A stretch of DNA of 16,583 nucleotides from PALSA-1180 sp964624625 (GTDB lineage: Bacteria; Oederibacteriota; Muellerivitia; Muellerivitales; Muellerivitaceae): positions 1 through 16,583 of the forward strand of contig CAZUXW010000068.1 in NCBI GenBank assembly GCA_964624625.1, in the 5' to 3' direction. Made by a program: the position numbers and the translations under genes. The notes under the pieces were generated by a model, which saw nothing but the letters and a program-made list of their open reading frames with translations, searched no databases and was not told the DNA's origin. Every line of letters starts with the position of its first letter. Position 1 is the first letter of the stretch. Positions 1 through 7,217 of this stretch are shown here, in pieces.

Positions 1-5
1 GCCAT
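1..5 (-). CDS. Start codon of the next dcw gene, probably ftsA (only first 5 nt in window)
   Basis: On the minus strand positions 5-3 read ATG, followed by GC at the window edge. A textbook Shine-Dalgarno sequence lies 5 nt upstream (11-20). The gene just before it in the transcript is ftsQ, and in most bacteria the dcw order continues ftsQ-ftsA-ftsZ, so ftsA, the actin-like membrane tether of FtsZ, is the expected product. That identity is inferred from position only, because no coding sequence beyond Met and part of an Ala codon is visible. Confidence 0.6.
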
Positions 6-10
6 TCAAC

Positions 11-20
11 TCACCTCCTT
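11..20 (-). promoter_or_regulatory. Strong ribosome binding site of the gene leaving the left edge
   Basis: The minus strand reads AAGGAGGTGA here, a near-complete complement of the 16S rRNA 3' end, followed by 5 nt and then ATG. It is the strongest Shine-Dalgarno match in the window and shows that a real gene starts at position 5. Confidence 0.85.
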
Positions 21-231
21 GAAATTCAGCTGTTAGCTTTCAGCTGTTGGCCTTTAGCTTAAAAGCCAACCGCTGTCAGCCAATGGCTGTCCTATCTTTT
101 TTTCGACTTCACCGCTGAAAAACAGCGGCATTTCCCGAAACAAACTTTGAGCTCCTTCAAATTCACGGCTTTGGTTTTCTTGCCGCCGCTATGTTTTTGT
201 GCTTTCATAAATTCCTAATTTCCAATTATTT
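21..231. repeat. Spacer between ftsQ and the next gene, filled with short inverted repeats
   Basis: No gene is seen in this 200-bp spacer. Positions 28-51 carry two near-copies of an AGCTGTTRGC-like unit. A hairpin of 6 bp, one mismatch and 4 bp can form at 46-70 (GTTGGC against GCCAAC). A 13-nt palindrome, CAGCCAATGGCTG, lies at 77-89. A second hairpin, CCGCTG/CAGCGG with a 5-nt A loop, lies at 112-128. Next to the ftsQ stop, 209-228 contains ATTCCTAATTTCC, which resembles the AATTAGGAAT repeats at 3291-3384 and 10034-10138 and may be a remnant of that family. No hairpin is followed by a T-run on the minus strand, so none looks like an intrinsic terminator. Confidence 0.6.
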
Positions 232-1239
232 TTACCTGGTTTTCACCAGCACCATGTCGCGGTATCGAAAATCCATCGTCCCGGCGCGTTTTTGCTTCTG
301 GTCCAAATCGCTCAATACCACCGCCATCCGCCTCAGCTCCGTTTCGGTGACCGGAGGGTCGAAGGAGGCCTGAATCCCGTCGATAAAAGTCACCTTCAGC
401 GATTCCCGGTCCGTTAAATCCACTTCCGACACATCCGCCGCCAGGACCCCGTCGTGCCGCTTCATGAAGTCGAAAAAATCCAGGGCCGGTTTCAGGCTTT
501 CCGCCATGGCCGTGGTTCCCATCGCGTCAGCCCGCAAGGGCACTCCGGAAATCAGGGGCAGGTCCTCGCTCAAGAGGGCCGCCGAGGGCGACAAAACCCT
601 TCCCTCTTGGTCCACCCCGTAAAGACTGCCATTGTCCAATAGAGCCACCGGCTTCCTTTCCCGGACGGAAATGAGAAGGGAGGAAGGCAGGCGTCTTTCG
701 ACGAAAACCCTCTCCACCCAATCCATCCCCTTGACCCTATCCGTCGCTCCCTTCAAGTCCAGCTTGAACATGTTTTCCCCGAGCGGCAAAGCCAGCGCGC
801 CGGCCACCTCCTCATCCGTCAGGTAGTGGTTTCCCTCCACCGTGACTTTCGCCAGCCTGAGGCCCGCCACATCCTGGAGAAGGGCAGTCGTTTTTTCCTT
901 CGACCAAACCACCGCGCCGGCCAATAGAACCACTCCCGCCAGCCTCAGGACCCATTTCATCCATCCTAGGTTGGGAACCTTCGGCACCCAGTTTTTCTCC
1001 TTGCGGGAATAACCCGGCGTATCCTCCACCGCCGTGACACCAGGCCGGTAAAAGGAACGGGCCGTTGGTTCCGGGTGGGCGGGGGCCTTTGATTTTTCCC
1101 CGAACAACCTCACGAATAATTTTTTCTCCCCGCCTTCCCCCTTGCGGTCTTTCCAGCTCCGGTTGAGGGTCAGCGAATAGGCGCGGGCGCTTTTTTCGCT
1201 CAAAGGAACCCGGGACCCGCGGTAATAGGTCATTCCCAT
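232..1239 (-). CDS. ftsQ: Cell division protein FtsQ (DivIB), POTRA domain
   Basis: FtsQ is a single-pass membrane protein that links FtsL/FtsB to the rest of the divisome in the periplasm. The 335-residue product has a long, basic, proline-rich cytoplasmic region (about 1-92). One transmembrane segment follows at about 95-112 (WVLRLAGVVLLAGAVVW). A POTRA domain spans about 128-197, starting LRLAKVTVEGNHYLTDEEV, and the FtsQ-type beta domain follows (LYGVDQEGRVL and onward). The order POTRA then FtsQ domain, and the position after ddl, make the call secure. The cytoplasmic part is much longer than the roughly 25 residues in E. coli. Two in-frame ATGs compete: 1239 and 1233. The second has AGGCGG 6 nt upstream and may be the real start. 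The gene is 34 bp downstream of ddl. Confidence 0.9.
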   Translation of the reverse strand: MGMTYYRGSRVPLSEKSARAYSLTLNRSWKDRKGEGGEKKLFVRLFGEKSKAPAHPEPTARSFYRPGVTAVEDTPGYSRKEKNWVPKVPNLGWMKWVLRLAGVVLLAGAVVWSKEKTTALLQDVAGLRLAKVTVEGNHYLTDEEVAGALALPLGENMFKLDLKGATDRVKGMDWVERVFVERRLPSSLLISVRERKPVALLDNGSLYGVDQEGRVLSPSAALLSEDLPLISGVPLRADAMGTTAMAESLKPALDFFDFMKRHDGVLAADVSEVDLTDRESLKVTFIDGIQASFDPPVTETELRRMAVVLSDLDQKQKRAGTMDFRYRDMVLVKTR

Positions 1240-1273
1240 CCGCCTAAATGAAAACTCCCGACGGATATATTTT

Positions 1274-2212
1274 TCACTTTTTGCCCTTTTTCTTTTTCAA
1301 AGCCAACCCCACTAAAATCCTCAGGAGCCGTGGAAAAGAGATGCCGGCGGCCCTGGCGGAATCCGGAACCAAGCTGGTGGAAGTCATCCCCGGCACCGTA
1401 TTCACCTCCAAAATCTGCGGATCTCCTTTTTGAGGCACGATAAAATCAACGCGGTAATAATCGGCGCAACCCATGGCCTTGCCGGCCCTCACCGCGAGGG
1501 CCTTGACCTTCCTGGCGGCGGCGGCTGGGATCCCCGCCGGGATCACGTGGTCCGAGTGCCCCGGGGTGTACTTGGCGTCAAAATCGTAAAACTCATTCTT
1601 CGGAACGATCTCAATCAGCGGAAGGGCCCTGTCCGCCAATACCGTCGCGGTGACTTCCACCCCGGGGATGAATTTTTCAACGATGGCCCATTGGCTGTAA
1701 CGGAAGGCCGTTCCAATGGCTTTCCTTAAGGAACCCCTGTTTTTCACGATGGTCACTCCGATGGCTGAACCCACATCCGCCGGCTTCACCACCAAGGGCA
1801 GTTTCAACTCCACCTCCTTCAGCCATCCCTCAGCGGGGATGGATTTATGAATCGCCTGCCAGGGAGCGCTGGGAATCTTGTTCGCCTCAAACACCAGCTT
1901 GGAACAGCCCTTGTGCATGGCCAATCCGCAGGCCAAGGCCCCCGATCCCGTGTAAGCAATCCCCCATTTATCCAATAGAGCCTGCAAGGTTCCGTCCTCC
2001 CCAAATCCTCCGTGCAGCGCGATAAATACCGCGTCAAACCGCCCGGCCCTCAGCCTCTTTTCCAGGCGCTTTTCGTCCTTGTCGGCGCTGGTCACCAAAA
2101 ACGGAACCGCTTTAATTCCCGTCTGCCTCAAACCTTCCACGACGTTTTTCCCCGACATTAAGGAAACTTTTTTCTCGGGGCTCCAGCCCCCCATCAGGAC
2201 TCCGACTTTCAT
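1274..2212 (-). CDS. ddl: D-alanine--D-alanine ligase
   Basis: Ddl joins two D-Ala molecules using ATP in the cytoplasm, giving the dipeptide that MurF adds to the stem peptide. The product has 312 residues, close to E. coli DdlB (306), and is an ATP-grasp enzyme. Visible motifs are GGWSPEKKVSL with Glu13, HGGFGEDG (67-74), KPADVGSAIGV (143-153) with Ser149, FYDFDAKY ending in Tyr215, and the metal ligands Asp256, Glu269 and Asn271 in YRVDF and LEVNTVPGMT. Glu13, Ser149 and Tyr215 match the E15/S150/Y216 triad of DdlB; the Tyr favours D-Ala over D-lactate as acceptor. Local deviations are AMHK instead of AMDK, and Val148-Gly-Ser-Ala instead of Glu-Gly-Ser-Ser. ATG start with GGAG 6 nt upstream. 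Confidence 0.95.
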   Translation of the reverse strand: MKVGVLMGGWSPEKKVSLMSGKNVVEGLRQTGIKAVPFLVTSADKDEKRLEKRLRAGRFDAVFIALHGGFGEDGTLQALLDKWGIAYTGSGALACGLAMHKGCSKLVFEANKIPSAPWQAIHKSIPAEGWLKEVELKLPLVVKPADVGSAIGVTIVKNRGSLRKAIGTAFRYSQWAIVEKFIPGVEVTATVLADRALPLIEIVPKNEFYDFDAKYTPGHSDHVIPAGIPAAAARKVKALAVRAGKAMGCADYYRVDFIVPQKGDPQILEVNTVPGMTSTSLVPDSARAAGISFPRLLRILVGLALKKKKGKK

Positions 2213-2260
2213 TCCATTCTCCGGTTCTCTAAATTTCCCGACCTTGTCGTCGTAAGCGTT

Positions 2261-2332
2261 GTCGCGTCAGGTGCCAGGCACCAGGTCCAAGGTTCCGGCT
2301 TCAACGGGAACCAGGCACCTTGGACCTTGAAC
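2261..2332. repeat. GGTGCCAGGCACC-type inverted repeat between murB and ddl
   Basis: The 120-bp murB-ddl spacer holds a nested inverted repeat. AGGTCCAAGG (2283-2292) pairs perfectly with CCTTGGACCT (2318-2327). Inside it GGTTCC (2291-2296) pairs with GGAACC (2307-2312). Beside it is the palindrome GGTGCCAGGCACC (2270-2282). On the minus strand the block starts right at the murB stop: TAG is followed by GTTCAAGGTCC, so the repeat may supply the last bases of the stop codon. The remaining spacer (2213-2260) contains the ddl ribosome binding site and nothing else recognisable. Confidence 0.7.
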
Positions 2333-3271
2333 CTATTTCATGTTCCAAAAAACATCCTTGATCTCGTTCCAGTCCCAGTCACCCAGGGGAAGAATCTCCG
2401 GCTCCAGCCGGATTTGGTATTCCGAGTAGACCCTCTTCTGGATTTCCCGCATCACGGCCACCACATCATGGGATGTTCCCTTTCCCTCGTGAATGATGAA
2501 GTTGGCGTGGATTTCGCTGACCCTGGCGCCGCCGATCCTGAACCCTTTCAATCCCACCGACTCCGTCAGTCTTCCCGCGAAATTTCCCTCGGGGTTCTTA
2601 AAAACGCTCCCGGCGTTCTTTTCCTTTTTGGGCTGTTTTCCGCGCCGGACCTTGAAATACTCCTTCACTTTCCTCTCGATATCGGCCTTCGGCTCTTTTT
2701 TCAGCTTTAACAGGGCCTCTACCAGCACCTGGCCGCTCATCTTGAGCGACGATTGGCGGTAGCCGTAGCTGTAATCGCTTTTCGTGAGGGTCTTTACTTC
2801 GCCGTTCGGCGTCACGATGGTCAAGGACTCAACCGTCGGTCCGATCCAAGCCTTCTTAGCTCCCGCGTTCCCCGCCACCGCCCCGCCGATGTTTCCCGGA
2901 ATGCCCGCGAAAAACTCAACTCCCCCCAGGTTGGCTTCCCGGGACTTGTTCAACACCTTCACTAATGGGGTCGCGGCCTTGACCCGGACCAAGTCGCCTT
3001 CGATATGGATCCCCTGAAATCCCCTGCCCAGCCGGATCACCACTCCTTTAAAACCCTCGTCGGCGAATAGGACGTTGCTCCCGCCGCCCAGCACCAGGTA
3101 AGGAACTTGACCCCCGGTCAGGCGGCGCAAAAGTTCCGACAGATCCTCCTGATTTTGCGGCTCCACAAAAGCCGCGGCCCTCCCCCCCAGGTGATAGGTG
3201 GTGTAGGGGGCGATCGGCGCCTCGAATAAAACCTTGCCGCTCACTATTTTTTTAAGGTCTCTTAAATCCAA
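2333..3271 (-). CDS. murB: UDP-N-acetylenolpyruvoylglucosamine reductase MurB
   Basis: MurB is the FAD-dependent enzyme that reduces UDP-GlcNAc-enolpyruvate with NADPH to UDP-MurNAc. From the chosen start it has 312 residues, near the B. subtilis length. Seen are YTTYHLGG, the FAD-binding GGGSNVLF (62-69), AGIPGNIGGAVAGNAGA, GYRQSS with Arg172, GSVFKNP with the proton-donor Ser222, and LEPEI with a catalytic Glu at 292. This looks like the shorter (type II) MurB class. The start is uncertain. The frame is open to 3436, and ATGs at 3388 (just after the murC stop, behind AAGGG) and 3334 are possible. However, residues encoded by 3291-3384 come from an inverted repeat. The TTG at 3271 has GGAG 7 nt upstream and gives a family-like N-terminus (LRDLKKIVSGKVLFEAPIA). 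Confidence 0.93.
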   Translation of the reverse strand: MDLRDLKKIVSGKVLFEAPIAPYTTYHLGGRAAAFVEPQNQEDLSELLRRLTGGQVPYLVLGGGSNVLFADEGFKGVVIRLGRGFQGIHIEGDLVRVKAATPLVKVLNKSREANLGGVEFFAGIPGNIGGAVAGNAGAKKAWIGPTVESLTIVTPNGEVKTLTKSDYSYGYRQSSLKMSGQVLVEALLKLKKEPKADIERKVKEYFKVRRGKQPKKEKNAGSVFKNPEGNFAGRLTESVGLKGFRIGGARVSEIHANFIIHEGKGTSHDVVAVMREIQKRVYSEYQIRLEPEILPLGDWDWNEIKDVFWNMK

Positions 3272-3278
3272 ATCAGCT

Positions 3279-3282
3279 CTCC
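3279..3282 (-). promoter_or_regulatory. Candidate ribosome binding site for the TTG start of murB
   Basis: The minus strand reads GGAG followed by 7 nt and TTG (3271-3269). It lies just downstream of the inverted repeat 3291-3384, so it would be the original murB start if that repeat was inserted between murC and murB. It competes with AAGGG upstream of the ATG at 3388. Confidence 0.5.
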
Positions 3283-3290
3283 GTCCGCCC

Positions 3291-3384
3291 AATTTAGAAC
3301 GAGGAATGAGAAATTCGTAATTGTTAAGAACCATTGAATCTTTTTTGATTTCAATTCCCAACTCCTCATTCCTAATTCCTAATT
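3291..3384. repeat. AATTAGGAAT-type inverted repeat at the murC-murB junction
   Basis: Two 32-nt arms, 3291-3322 and 3353-3384, are inverted copies with 24 of 32 positions matching. The tip can fold further: ATTGAATC (3333-3340) against GATTTCAAT (3347-3355) with one bulge and a T-rich loop. The arms are built from AATTAGGAAT/AATGAGGA units, as in the element at 10034-10138. The reading frame of murB stays open across the whole element, so a translated form would have a 5' extension (KLGIRNEELGIEIKKDS...). Confidence 0.75.
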
Positions 3385-3389
3385 TCATT

Positions 3390-4793
3390 TCAACCCTTGT
3401 GTTTCTGGACGAGGTCATTTCCCAGCTTCCAGACATCTCCCGCCCCCATGGTCACCAGCACATGCTTTTCGGTCAGGTTTTGTTTCAAGTATTCCAGGAG
3501 CGCCGTCTTGTCCGCCTCGTAGCGGACGTTGGGATGCTGGTTTTCCCGGATAGCTTCCACCAAGGTCATGCCGGACACGCCTGGTATGGGTTTTTCACGG
3601 GAGGGATAGATTCCCGCGATAATGACTTCATCCGCGTCCCCAAATGACTTTCCAAACTTGTCCCTGAGAAGCTGGGTACGGGAAAAAAGATGGGGTTGGA
3701 ACACCACCACCAATTTCTTGGACCCGGCGAAGTTCTTAGCGGCCCGGAGGGTCTCCGAAACGGCCGTGGGGTGGTGGGCGTAATCGTCAATCACCGCCGC
3801 GCCTTTAAAGGAGCCCTTCATCTCAAAACGCCTTTGAGCCCCGTGAAAACGGGCCAGCCCCGCCGCGATGGCCTTGAAGGGGATCTTGAGTTCCAATCCC
3901 ACGGATACCGCCGCCAGGGCATTTTGGATGTTGAACCGGCCCGGGACATTGAGTTTGACCTGGCCCAGCCTTTTGCCTTTAACCGAAACCTCAAAAACGG
4001 AACCGGATTTTTCCAATTTGACCCTGGCGGCTGAAACATGGGCTTCCTTGGACAAGCCGTAAGTCATGACCCGGCGCTTGATTTGGGGAACGACCATGCG
4101 GACCTGGGCATCGTCCACCCCAAGGATCACGCAGCCGTAGAAAGGAACCTTGTTGGCGAAAGTCACGAAAACGTCCCTCACCTTGTCGATGGAGCCGTAA
4201 TAATCCAGGTGATCGTCGTCGATATTGGTCACAACGGCGATCATGGGCGAAAGGAGGAGGAATTCCCCGAAGGCCTCGCAGGCTTCGGCCACCAGGTAAG
4301 TGCTCTTGCCCAGCTTGGCGTTGGATTTAAACACGTCCACCTGCCCGCCAATGACCAAGGTGGGGTCCAACTTAGCCTCCGTCATGACCAAACCGATCAT
4401 GGAGGTGGTGGTGGTCTTGCCGTGGGTTCCCGAGATGGCGATGCCGTACTTGAGGCGCATGAGCTCCGCCAGCATCTCCGTGCGGGGAATGACGGGGACG
4501 GATCGCTTGACGGCTTCCACAATTTCCGGGTTGTCCGTCGGCACCGCGGCCGAATAAACCACGACGTCCGAGCCAGCCACATGGGAAGCCTTATGGCCGA
4601 AATGGATTTTGGCGCCCCTTTGGGTCAAGCTGTCCGTCACTTCGGAGGGCTTCAGGTCCGAACCCGTCACCTCATAATGGAGGCTCAGGAGGACCGCCGC
4701 GATGCCGCTCATGCCGGCGCCGCCGATGCCGATGAAATGCACCCTTCTCACGTTGCCGAAGGGTTGGGTTAAGATTCCAAATTTGGGTTTCAT
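3390..4793 (-). CDS. murC: UDP-N-acetylmuramate--L-alanine ligase MurC
   Basis: MurC adds L-Ala to UDP-MurNAc with ATP, the first step of stem peptide synthesis. The 467-residue product shows the three Mur ligase domains. The N-terminal dinucleotide-like fold has HFIGIGGAGMSG (19-30). The ATPase domain has the P-loop GTHGKTTTT (122-130), EACE (170-173) and TNIDDDHLDYYG (189-200). GRFNIQNALA (285-294) and RRFE (321-324) follow, and the C-terminal domain has DDYAHHPTAV (336-345) and FQPHLFSRT (365-373). The EACE motif replaces the EADES of proteobacterial MurC and is the form I know from Bacillus-type MurC. The ATG overlaps the murG stop by 1 nt (TAATG), with GGAG 8 nt upstream inside murG, so translation is probably coupled to murG. 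Confidence 0.97.
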   Translation of the reverse strand: MKPKFGILTQPFGNVRRVHFIGIGGAGMSGIAAVLLSLHYEVTGSDLKPSEVTDSLTQRGAKIHFGHKASHVAGSDVVVYSAAVPTDNPEIVEAVKRSVPVIPRTEMLAELMRLKYGIAISGTHGKTTTTSMIGLVMTEAKLDPTLVIGGQVDVFKSNAKLGKSTYLVAEACEAFGEFLLLSPMIAVVTNIDDDHLDYYGSIDKVRDVFVTFANKVPFYGCVILGVDDAQVRMVVPQIKRRVMTYGLSKEAHVSAARVKLEKSGSVFEVSVKGKRLGQVKLNVPGRFNIQNALAAVSVGLELKIPFKAIAAGLARFHGAQRRFEMKGSFKGAAVIDDYAHHPTAVSETLRAAKNFAGSKKLVVVFQPHLFSRTQLLRDKFGKSFGDADEVIIAGIYPSREKPIPGVSGMTLVEAIRENQHPNVRYEADKTALLEYLKQNLTEKHVLVTMGAGDVWKLGNDLVQKHKG

Positions 4794-5896
4794 TATTTTT
4801 TCTCCGCCATTTCCAACAATTCCCTCACGATATCCTTTGCGGCGTCAGGCTTAGCTAGTTTTCCCGCCGCCTCTCCCATGGCCCTCAATTTTTCCCCGTC
4901 GTTCAGAAGGGCGATGAGGACTTGGGTCAACTTGGCTTCTTCCAGTTCTTTTTCTAAAATCACGACTGCCGACCCAGCCGCTTCCAAGGCCCTCGCGTTC
5001 TTCTCCTGATGTCCGGAAGCGTGGGGATAAGGAATAAGAAGGGACGGTAATTGTCGGCTTAGTATTTCCGCGCAGGTCATGGCCCCCGCCCTGGCCACCA
5101 CCAGGTCCGCGGCCGCGTAAGCTTCGTGAATATTGCTGATAAAGGGCCTCAAAACCACCTTCAAGGGGCACTTCTCCAGCTGATCCACCACTTTCCGGTA
5201 ATCGTTCCAACCCGTCATCATGATGATCTGGACCGCTTGGTCCCCCTGGCCCAGGAACTGGATCACGTCGGCCATGTATTGATTCAGCGCGTGGGCTCCC
5301 TGACTGCCTCCCATCATCAGCAAAGTGGTCATGTCGGGACTTAAGCCGAAGCTTTCCCTCGCCTTCGCTTTTTCCGCCGTCACGATCTCTTCCCTCACCG
5401 GAATTCCCGTCCATCGGACCCTCCTTTTCGAAAAGCGTTTCATGGTCTCGGCGAATCCCACAAAAATTCTTTTGGAAAACAAAGCCAAAAAGCTTGCCGC
5501 CAGCCCCGGCGCGACGTTCGGCTCGAACAATCCGACCGGCACCCCCCTTAACGACGCCATCAGGGACAGAGGAACCGAAACATAGCCGCCGGTCGAGAAA
5601 ACCGCCGCGGGTTGATGGCGGGAGATCAGGCCGTTGGCCTTCACCAGTCCGGCTCCCAAGCCCCATCCGAAAGTGAAAAGCCTCAGCGACAGCCCCCGGG
5701 GGAGGCCGCTGGCTCGAAGGCCCTCGAAAGCGAATCCCGAATCCGGAACCCATTTGGATTCGGGACCGTCCTGTTTACCCACGTAAAGCACGTCGACCTC
5801 CGGATGTTTCGACAGTTCCCTGGCGATGGCGATTCCCGGGAAGATATGGCCTCCCGTGCCCCCGCCGGTGATGATGATTTTTTTCCTCGGTTCCAA
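4793..5896 (-). CDS. murG: UDP-GlcNAc:lipid I N-acetylglucosaminyltransferase MurG
   Basis: MurG adds GlcNAc to lipid I at the inner face of the membrane, making lipid II. The 367-residue GT-B enzyme has the N-terminal G-loop GGGTGGHIFP (11-20), STGGYVSVP, FEPNVAPG (124-131), TGIPVR (163-168), the second G-loop GGSQGA (196-201), RAGAMTCAE (269-277) and the donor-site motif PYPHASGHQEKNA (289-301). The start is TTG, since a stop codon lies just upstream in frame and there is no nearby ATG; GAGG lies 9 nt before it. It ends in a 1-nt overlap with murC. Upstream, a 151-bp spacer with an inverted repeat separates it from ftsW. Confidence 0.96.
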   Translation of the reverse strand: MEPRKKIIITGGGTGGHIFPGIAIARELSKHPEVDVLYVGKQDGPESKWVPDSGFAFEGLRASGLPRGLSLRLFTFGWGLGAGLVKANGLISRHQPAAVFSTGGYVSVPLSLMASLRGVPVGLFEPNVAPGLAASFLALFSKRIFVGFAETMKRFSKRRVRWTGIPVREEIVTAEKAKARESFGLSPDMTTLLMMGGSQGAHALNQYMADVIQFLGQGDQAVQIIMMTGWNDYRKVVDQLEKCPLKVVLRPFISNIHEAYAAADLVVARAGAMTCAEILSRQLPSLLIPYPHASGHQEKNARALEAAGSAVVILEKELEEAKLTQVLIALLNDGEKLRAMGEAAGKLAKPDAAKDIVRELLEMAEKK

Positions 5897-5932
5897 TGTT
5901 TAATTCCTCAATTTTGTTCAACATTTTTTTCA

Positions 5933-6031
5933 CCGCCAAGGCGCCAAGACACCATGAACGAATGCGGAACCGCATCAGAAAATTTTTGTTTTTCAAGGAA
6001 TGAATTTCTGGGCGCCTTGGCGTCTTGGCGG
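5933..6031. repeat. CGCCAAGGCGCCAAG-type inverted repeat between ftsW and murG
   Basis: The arms are 5933-5953 and 6011-6031. The right arm is the reverse complement of the left at 18 of 21 positions; all three differences are transitions. The core carries its own hairpin, ATGCGG (5962-5967) with CCGCAT (5970-5975), and an A/T-rich stretch. The unit is internally periodic (CGCCAAG repeated). The rest of the spacer (5897-5932, 6032-6047) shows only the weak murG ribosome binding site. I recall similar sequences in spacers of many environmental genomes, which I cannot check here. Confidence 0.75.
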
Positions 6032-6047
6032 CAAATGATGGTTGTTG

Positions 6048-7217
6048 TCATTGCGCGGCCTCCTGGGTTTGCCAGCCCAACTCGGTTTTGAGGGGCGACG
6101 ACATTTTGAGGCCCCTCGAGATATTGAAAAGAAGCCCGATGGAAACAAGGGTGAAAACCATGGAGGATCCGCCGTAGGAAATGAGGGGCAGGGGAATTCC
6201 TTTGGTGGGCAACAACCCCGTTACCACTCCCAAGTTGACCAGGGCCTGGAATCCGATGAGCCCCGTGATGCCGGAAGCCAGCAGGCCCAGGAACATCCCG
6301 CCCTCCCTTTGGCTGACCACCGAGGCGATCTTGAATCCGCGGAGCACAAACACCCCGAAGAGGAACACCATCATTCCCGCTCCGGCCAAGCCCAACTCCT
6401 CGGCGATGATGGCGAAGATGAAATCCGTGTGGGGCGCCGGCAGGTAAAAAAGCTTCTGGGAGCTGTTGGACAGGCCCACCCCGAAGGGCCCCCCGTTGCC
6501 CACGGCGATCAAGCTTTGGATCAATTGGAACCCGGCTCCCTGGGGATCGTCCCAAGGGTTCAGAAACGCCGTAATGCGCTTCATCCGGTAGCTGGCCGAT
6601 TCCACGAGGAAGATGAAAACCGGGATCAAAACCGAAAAGGGGATGAGGAAATAGGTCAATTTGATTCCCGCCAGGAACAGCAAAAGGATGGTGACCAGGG
6701 CCAGGAGGACCGCGGTCCCGAAATCATGCTGCTTTTCCAAAAGGACCATGCAGATGCCCAGAAGCACCAGGTACGGCAAGATCCCGGAAAAATTGACCAA
6801 GGTCTGTTTGCGCCGGTCCAATGAATCGGCCAGGTAAAAAACCAGGATAATTTTCATGACTTCCGAGGGTTGGAAGGAAAAGGGCCCCAACCGGAACCAG
6901 CGTTGGGCGCCGCCGACGGTCCGCCCGATGCCCGGCACGCAGACCAATACCATGAGGAAAAGGCCGGCGAATAACGCGGGAATGGCCAAGGCCCTTAAGC
7001 CCTCCAGATCCACCCTCGAGGACGCCCACATGCCCAGGCTTCCCACCAGGATCCAGATGAGCTGCCTCATAAAAAAATAATAAGAACTGCCGTAGCGGTC
7101 GTGGGCCAAGATAGCGGAGGCGCTATAGACCATGATCAGCCCGGAAGTCACCAGGATAAGCGTCAACAGGAAAAGGAAGAAATCCGGCGATTCCAGTTTT
7201 TTGGTTTTAAAACTCAT
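6048..7217 (-). CDS. ftsW: Septal peptidoglycan polymerase FtsW (SEDS family)
   Basis: FtsW is the SEDS glycosyltransferase that polymerises lipid II at the septum together with the class B PBP encoded here as ftsI. The 390-residue polytopic protein has about ten hydrophobic segments. Conserved SEDS features are GGAQRWFRLG, PSEVMK (117-122), QHDFGT (163-168, usually QPDFGT), the YLPAPHTDFIFA motif with the likely catalytic Asp265, EELG, and PLISYGGSS near the C-terminus. The frame is open up to an ATG at 7283, but the extra 22 residues come from the upstream repeat block; the ATG at 7217 gives the usual short cytoplasmic N-terminus (MSFKTKKLESPDFF) behind a G-run at about 7 nt. A partial second copy of this 5' end (ATGTTTAAAACCAA) overlaps the murD stop at 7451-7464. 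Confidence 0.95.
   Translation of the reverse strand: MSFKTKKLESPDFFLFLLTLILVTSGLIMVYSASAILAHDRYGSSYYFFMRQLIWILVGSLGMWASSRVDLEGLRALAIPALFAGLFLMVLVCVPGIGRTVGGAQRWFRLGPFSFQPSEVMKIILVFYLADSLDRRKQTLVNFSGILPYLVLLGICMVLLEKQHDFGTAVLLALVTILLLFLAGIKLTYFLIPFSVLIPVFIFLVESASYRMKRITAFLNPWDDPQGAGFQLIQSLIAVGNGGPFGVGLSNSSQKLFYLPAPHTDFIFAIIAEELGLAGAGMMVFLFGVFVLRGFKIASVVSQREGGMFLGLLASGITGLIGFQALVNLGVVTGLLPTKGIPLPLISYGGSSMVFTLVSIGLLFNISRGLKMSSPLKTELGWQTQEAAQ
7201..7211. repeat. 11-bp direct repeat, copy at the ftsW start
   Basis: TTGGTTTTAAA is identical to 7451-7461. On the minus strand it encodes Phe-Lys-Thr of the FtsW N-terminus. It marks one border of the repeat block and looks like one half of a target-site duplication. 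Confidence 0.6.

Noticed and set aside
112..128. Hairpin CCGCTG-AAAAA-CAGCGG as a terminator after ftsQ
   Set aside because: On the minus strand the stem is followed by GTGAAGTCG and an A-run, not by a T-run, and the cluster appears to continue into the next gene.
3890..4285. MurC EACE motif as a damaged active site
   Set aside because: It differs from the proteobacterial EADES form, but EACE is the form I know from Bacillus-type MurC, so it is a lineage feature and not a lesion.
5908..6555. A 215-codon minus-strand frame across ftsW and the spacer
   Set aside because: It is out of frame with ftsW, runs through the CGCCAAGG repeat and has shadow-like composition.
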